Shown piece by piece: positions 5,154 to 8,270 of a DNA stretch of 8,270 nt. A program made the translations under genes and the position numbers. The stretch is from an uncultured bacterium (GTDB taxonomy: Bacteria; Actinomycetota; Coriobacteriia; Coriobacteriales; Eggerthellaceae): positions 1 to 8,270 of the forward strand of contig CANSQW010000041.1 in assembly GCA_947649215.1 (NCBI GenBank), in the 5' to 3' direction. The notes beneath the pieces are model-generated. The model searched no databases. It was not told the DNA's origin and saw nothing but the letters and a program-made list of their open reading frames with translations. How positions within the stretch are numbered: the stretch's first letter is position 1; each line of letters starts with the position of its first letter.

Positions 5154-7577
5154 ATGTCAGAGGAGTCGTTCGTCTACACGGCCTGCCCCGGATGGGGCGA
5201 CCACGACTACTGCGCGCTCAAGACCATCGTGAAGGACGGGAAGATCGAGCGCATGGAGCGCATCGTCTACTCGGCCCCCGAGGAGCCCGACGGCCACATC
5301 TGCCAGAAGGGGTGCCTGGCCGGGCGCCAGCCCTACGACCCCAAGCGCCTGAAGGCCCCGCTCAAGCGCGTGGGCGAGCGCGGCAGCGGCACCTTCGAGG
5401 AGATCAGCTGGGACCAGGCCCTCGACGAGATCGGCGAGAAGCTCTGCTCGATCCGCGACCGCTACGGCGCCGACTCGGTGGTGCTGTGGAACCTGGGCGC
5501 CGGCGTCCCCGCGCAGTACAGCTTCGAGAACCTCATGCCCTTCCGCTTCGCCAACACCTTCGGCGTCACCGTCCCCCTGGGGTCCATCGGCCTTGACAAC
5601 GGCCCCTTCTACGCCGAGTTCTACAACGCCGGCAGCGAGTTCCCCCGCACCGTCATCGACCCGCGCATCATGGTGGGGACTGACCTCATCTACGTGTGGG
5701 GCTGCAACCCCATCGAGAACCAGATGCGCTGCGCCCAGAACCTCGTGCGCGCCCGCGAGGCCGGCGCCCGCATCGTCGACCTGGGCCTCATCTTCGACGG
5801 CACCGCCGGGTTCGCCGACGAGTTCGTGGCCATGAAGCCCGCCTCCGACGGCTACCTGGCCATGGCCATGGTGAACTACCTCCTCGAAAACGACCTGCAG
5901 GACGACGCCTACCTGCTGGCCCGCACCATCGCCGCCTATCTGGTGGACGACGAGACCGGCCAGCTGGCCCGCAGCGAGGACGGCGGGGCCTTCTACGTGT
6001 GGGACGCGGCCGCGGGCGCCCCGGCCCCGGTGGCGGCCAAGCGCGGCGCCTACCCCGAGGGCGCCGACATCCCCCTGCTCGGCACCTTCGAGTTCGGCGG
6101 CCGCCGCTACTCCACGGCGCTCCAGAAGCTCAAGGACGGCGCCGCGGCCTACACCTTCGAGCTGGCCGCCGAGAAGTGCGGCATCAGCGCCGAGGACGCC
6201 GAGCGCCTCGCCCGCGACTGGGCGGAGGCCGACAGCGCCTTCATCCTCTCCGGCTACGGCCTGCGCTACCGCAACTCCAACGAGACCTACCGCCAGTTCC
6301 TGCTGCTCGGCGCCCTCACCGGACGGCTCGGCAAGCCGGGCTCTGGCGTCTTCGAGGCGCTCCAGCTGCAGAGCTGGCCCCTCGTGTTCAACGACCTGCC
6401 CATCAGCTGCCCCGACGGCGTGGCGGGGGTGAAGTCGGTGCCCGTGCGCATGGCCGAGTGGTTCGCCCGCGCCGAGGCCGACGACAGCCCCTACAAGGCG
6501 CTCATCGTCTGCAGCGGCAACCCGGTGCACCAGCAGCCCGACCGCCAGCGCTGGCTGGACGTGGTCCGCGACATGGAGCTGGTGGTGGACTACGACGTCT
6601 GGCTCACCGACACCGGCGAGATAGCCGACTACGTGCTGCCCGACCTCATGTCCTTCGAGCGCGAGGACCTCATCACCGGCGCCTGCTACAACCACATCAT
6701 CCTCCAGGAGCCCGCCATCGAGCCGCAGGTGGACGGCCATGAGCCGGTGTGGGTGTTCAGCGAGCTGGCCAAGCGGGTGGGCCTGGGCGACTACTTCACC
6801 CTGTCCATCCCCGAGTACATCGACATCCGCCTGCAGTCCTCCTACCCGCTCATCGCCGCCGTGCAGCCCCCGCTCACCTACGAGCGCCTGAAGCAGGAGA
6901 AGATGATCCGCGCCGCCGCGCCGCCCGAGCCCAAGTACACCCCCTACCTCAACCCCGAGGAGGTCATGGACAACGAGACCGGCCGCATGGAGATCATCTA
7001 TGCCGAGAAGCTGGCCGAGCTGGACATGGCGGTGACCCGGGTGCTCGAGCCCAACAAGATCGGCAAGTCGGCCACCTATCCCTACCAGCTGTTCACGGGC
7101 CGTCAGCGCTTCTTCATGCAGTCCAGCTTCACCGACGACCCCATCACGGTGAAGCTCTCCGGCGGCACGCCCGCCACCCGCCTGAACCCGGCCCAGGCCG
7201 CGCGCCTGGGGCTCGCTGACGGCGACACCGTGGAGGTGTTCAACGACCGCGGCCACGTCATCACGCGCCTGGTGCTCGACGAGAGCGTCCCCGACGGCAC
7301 CGTGCACGTGTGGTTCGGCTGGCGTCGCCGCCAGTTCGAGGAGGGCACCTACGCCGAGATCACCCACCAGTGCGCCGGCCAGGACTCCCAGGGCCCGCTC
7401 GAGGACAAGTGGTTCGCCGACTGGCTGGCCGCCGGGCACCATCCCAACCCCTACGTGGAGTCGATGAGCTCGCTCACGGGCTCGACGGACTGCTACTGGG
7501 ACTCCTGGTGCGACATCCGCAAGTTCGAGGGCGAACTCACGCCCAACCCGCAACAGACCATCGTGAAGGAGGCATAG
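5154..7577 (+). CDS. Molybdopterin-dependent oxidoreductase (DMSO reductase / acetylene hydratase-like), catalytic subunit
   Basis: This 807-residue catalytic subunit would bind a bis-molybdopterin guanine dinucleotide Mo or W cofactor. N-terminal iron-sulfur region: C11, C20, C50 and C54, with C50 in the classic CxKG context (CQKG). ISWDQALDEIGEKL (84-97), the cofactor-contact strand DLIYVWGCNPIENQ (177-190), SGYGLRY (366-372), GRLGKPGSG (390-398) and ADYVLPD (491-497) are typical of the family. The molydop-binding C-terminal domain runs from about 643 to 760. The probable metal ligand is S144 (or D148) in GSIGLDNG. AGAGGAG ends 6 bases before the ATG at 5154. There is no Tat signal, so it should work in the cytoplasm. 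It is paired with the FeS protein that starts 5 bases after its stop. The substrate is unknown; it could be a reductase, hydroxylase, hydratase or dehydroxylase. Family assignment is secure, reaction is not. Confidence 0.93.
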   Translation: MSEESFVYTACPGWGDHDYCALKTIVKDGKIERMERIVYSAPEEPDGHICQKGCLAGRQPYDPKRLKAPLKRVGERGSGTFEEISWDQALDEIGEKLCSIRDRYGADSVVLWNLGAGVPAQYSFENLMPFRFANTFGVTVPLGSIGLDNGPFYAEFYNAGSEFPRTVIDPRIMVGTDLIYVWGCNPIENQMRCAQNLVRAREAGARIVDLGLIFDGTAGFADEFVAMKPASDGYLAMAMVNYLLENDLQDDAYLLARTIAAYLVDDETGQLARSEDGGAFYVWDAAAGAPAPVAAKRGAYPEGADIPLLGTFEFGGRRYSTALQKLKDGAAAYTFELAAEKCGISAEDAERLARDWAEADSAFILSGYGLRYRNSNETYRQFLLLGALTGRLGKPGSGVFEALQLQSWPLVFNDLPISCPDGVAGVKSVPVRMAEWFARAEADDSPYKALIVCSGNPVHQQPDRQRWLDVVRDMELVVDYDVWLTDTGEIADYVLPDLMSFEREDLITGACYNHIILQEPAIEPQVDGHEPVWVFSELAKRVGLGDYFTLSIPEYIDIRLQSSYPLIAAVQPPLTYERLKQEKMIRAAAPPEPKYTPYLNPEEVMDNETGRMEIIYAEKLAELDMAVTRVLEPNKIGKSATYPYQLFTGRQRFFMQSSFTDDPITVKLSGGTPATRLNPAQAARLGLADGDTVEVFNDRGHVITRLVLDESVPDGTVHVWFGWRRRQFEEGTYAEITHQCAGQDSQGPLEDKWFADWLAAGHHPNPYVESMSSLTGSTDCYWDSWCDIRKFEGELTPNPQQTIVKEA

Positions 7578-7582
7578 AGACC

Positions 7583-7999
7583 ATGGCTTACAAGATGCTG
7601 GTCGACATCGACCGCTGCGTGGGATGCTGGACCTGCGCGATGGGCTGCAAGGTGGGCAACCACCTGGACGACGACGTGTACCGCGTGGAGGTGGAGACCC
7701 ACGGCTCGGGCCAGGGCATCGACCGCCCCGCCGGCGTGTACCCCGACCTGTCCATGTGGTGGCAGCCAGTCTACCTTCCCAGCTGCACCTTCTGCGCGCC
7801 GCGCGTGGCCGAGGGGCTCCCGCCGTTCTGCGCCATGGACTGCCCCACCCAGGCCCTCGCCTTCGGCGACGAGGCCGACGAGCAGTCCGCCTACGCCCAG
7901 GCTCGCGCCCGGGTGGAGGCGCGCGGCGCCCGCGTCTGGACGCTCGACTCCGCCGGTGCCGAGACCCGTGCCAGCGTGGAGTACGCGACGGCGCGCTAG
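7583..7999 (+). CDS. 4Fe-4S dicluster ferredoxin-like subunit, partner of the molybdoenzyme
   Basis: This 138-residue electron-transfer subunit has exactly eight cysteines, arranged as CVGCWTCAMGC (C12, C15, C18, C22) and C68-x2-C71-x11-C83-x3-C87-P. That suits two [4Fe-4S] clusters in the cross-paired ferredoxin fold. DmsB-type partners of about 200 residues carry four clusters, so this is a reduced form, closer in plan to the small subunit of transhydroxylase-type enzymes. The segment between the motifs (about 23-67) is Gly/Pro/Trp-rich. The C-terminal 40 residues form a probable helix-strand extension. There is no signal peptide or membrane helix, matching its cytoplasmic partner. AAGGAGG (7566-7572) lies within the end of the preceding gene, 10 bases before the ATG, and the gap between genes is 5 bases, so they are co-transcribed. 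Confidence 0.92.
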   Translation: MAYKMLVDIDRCVGCWTCAMGCKVGNHLDDDVYRVEVETHGSGQGIDRPAGVYPDLSMWWQPVYLPSCTFCAPRVAEGLPPFCAMDCPTQALAFGDEADEQSAYAQARARVEARGARVWTLDSAGAETRASVEYATAR

Positions 8000-8024
8000 G
8001 CAGCGCCGCGCGCTAGCGTCTGAG

Positions 8025-8064
8025 GAAGGAGGGCGGCCGGAAGCAAGCCCGGCCGCCCTCCTTC
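8025..8064 (+). terminator. Perfect 16-bp hairpin closing the molybdoenzyme operon
   Basis: Arms 8025-8040 and 8049-8064 are exact reverse complements around an 8-base loop, starting 25 bases after the stop of the FeS gene. Like the hairpin at 131-171 it has no real T-tract. Its position and stability support it as the operon terminator. Confidence 0.8.
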
Positions 8065-8077
8065 TGCGCGCAACGGG

Positions 8078-8138
8078 GCGCCGGATGGCGAAGGCGCAGG
8101 CGGGGCGCGTCGTTGCCGTCATCCGGCGCTGCGCCTGC
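8078..8138 (+). repeat. Extragenic palindrome with possible pseudoknot
   Basis: Arms 8078-8090 and 8117-8129 pair over 13 bp with one G:T, around a 26-base loop. Within the loop, GCAGGCG (8096-8102) is the exact complement of CGCCTGC (8132-8138) outside the stem, which would form a crossing pseudoknot. No gene is visible in 8065-8233. The element resembles repetitive extragenic palindromes in layout, but whether it recurs in the genome cannot be seen here. Confidence 0.35.
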
Positions 8139-8232
8139 CGGACAGCGCCGACGAGCACCGAGACCGCCCGGACAGACGCGCCGGCGACTCCCGCCACATC
8201 CCCGTGAGCCTTGGAGAGGCGTCACGCGCCGG

Positions 8233-8270
<38 letters not shown>

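Noticed and set aside
5157..7553. Long open frame of 798 codons antisense to the molybdoenzyme gene
   Set aside because: It reads as low-complexity Val/Gly/Ala/His-rich sequence with no domain, and is explained by strong G/C bias at third codon positions of the real gene.
8013..8225. Short minus-strand open frame of 70 codons at the right end
   Set aside because: Arg/Gly-rich, no ribosome site, and spans the palindrome and terminator hairpin.

Overview
The window is high-GC DNA with six genes in a convergent-free layout (five on the minus strand, then a divergent two-gene operon on the plus strand; seven protein genes in total). The likely source is an anaerobic, high-GC actinobacterium of the Coriobacteriia/Eggerthellaceae kind (Eggerthella, Gordonibacter, Adlercreutzia, Slackia and relatives). 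That assignment rests on three things: the composition, a cytoplasmic molybdopterin oxidoreductase with a small two-cluster ferredoxin partner under a divergent MarR-type regulator, and a Trk operon ending in a DUF4118 protein. It is an inference, not a measured match. Both ends are technical rather than biological. Bases 1-49 are an Illumina Nextera adapter with its index, and bases 8234-8270 are a pure G run typical of two-colour sequencing chemistry. The window is therefore an unclipped contig, and only about 50-8233 should be read as genome.

Minus strand, read from the middle leftward. A tandem two-domain MarR regulator (4040-4975) is followed by a tightly packed potassium-uptake operon: two separately encoded single-domain TrkA/RCK proteins (3486-3917 and 2977-3489), the TrkH channel subunit (1436-2980) and a membrane protein equal to the sensor core of KdpD without its kinase (649-1446). 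Every junction inside the Trk operon overlaps by 4 to 11 bases, which points to translational coupling. A separate small gene (187-552) with its own promoter encodes an acidic protein with a WCDCDAC cysteine cluster. It ends at a 16-bp hairpin.

Plus strand. The 178-base gap between 4976 and 5153 holds an AT-rich island with a good promoter for the MarR gene and a weaker one for the operon on the other side. The operon has a DMSO-reductase/acetylene-hydratase-family molybdopterin enzyme (5154-7577, 807 aa, no Tat signal) and an 8-cysteine ferredoxin-like subunit (7583-7999), and is closed by another perfect 16-bp hairpin (8025-8064). No membrane anchor, maturation chaperone or quinol oxidase is encoded with them, so the pair looks like a soluble cytoplasmic enzyme of unknown substrate.

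How the parts may fit together. The Trk block is a self-contained K+ uptake unit with its gating subunits and a probable sensor. The molybdoenzyme and FeS pair is probably induced by a small molecule sensed by the tandem MarR protein. This is the arrangement expected for a specialised, substrate-inducible redox reaction such as those gut Coriobacteriia carry out on aromatic or steroid compounds. The substrate cannot be read from the sequence.
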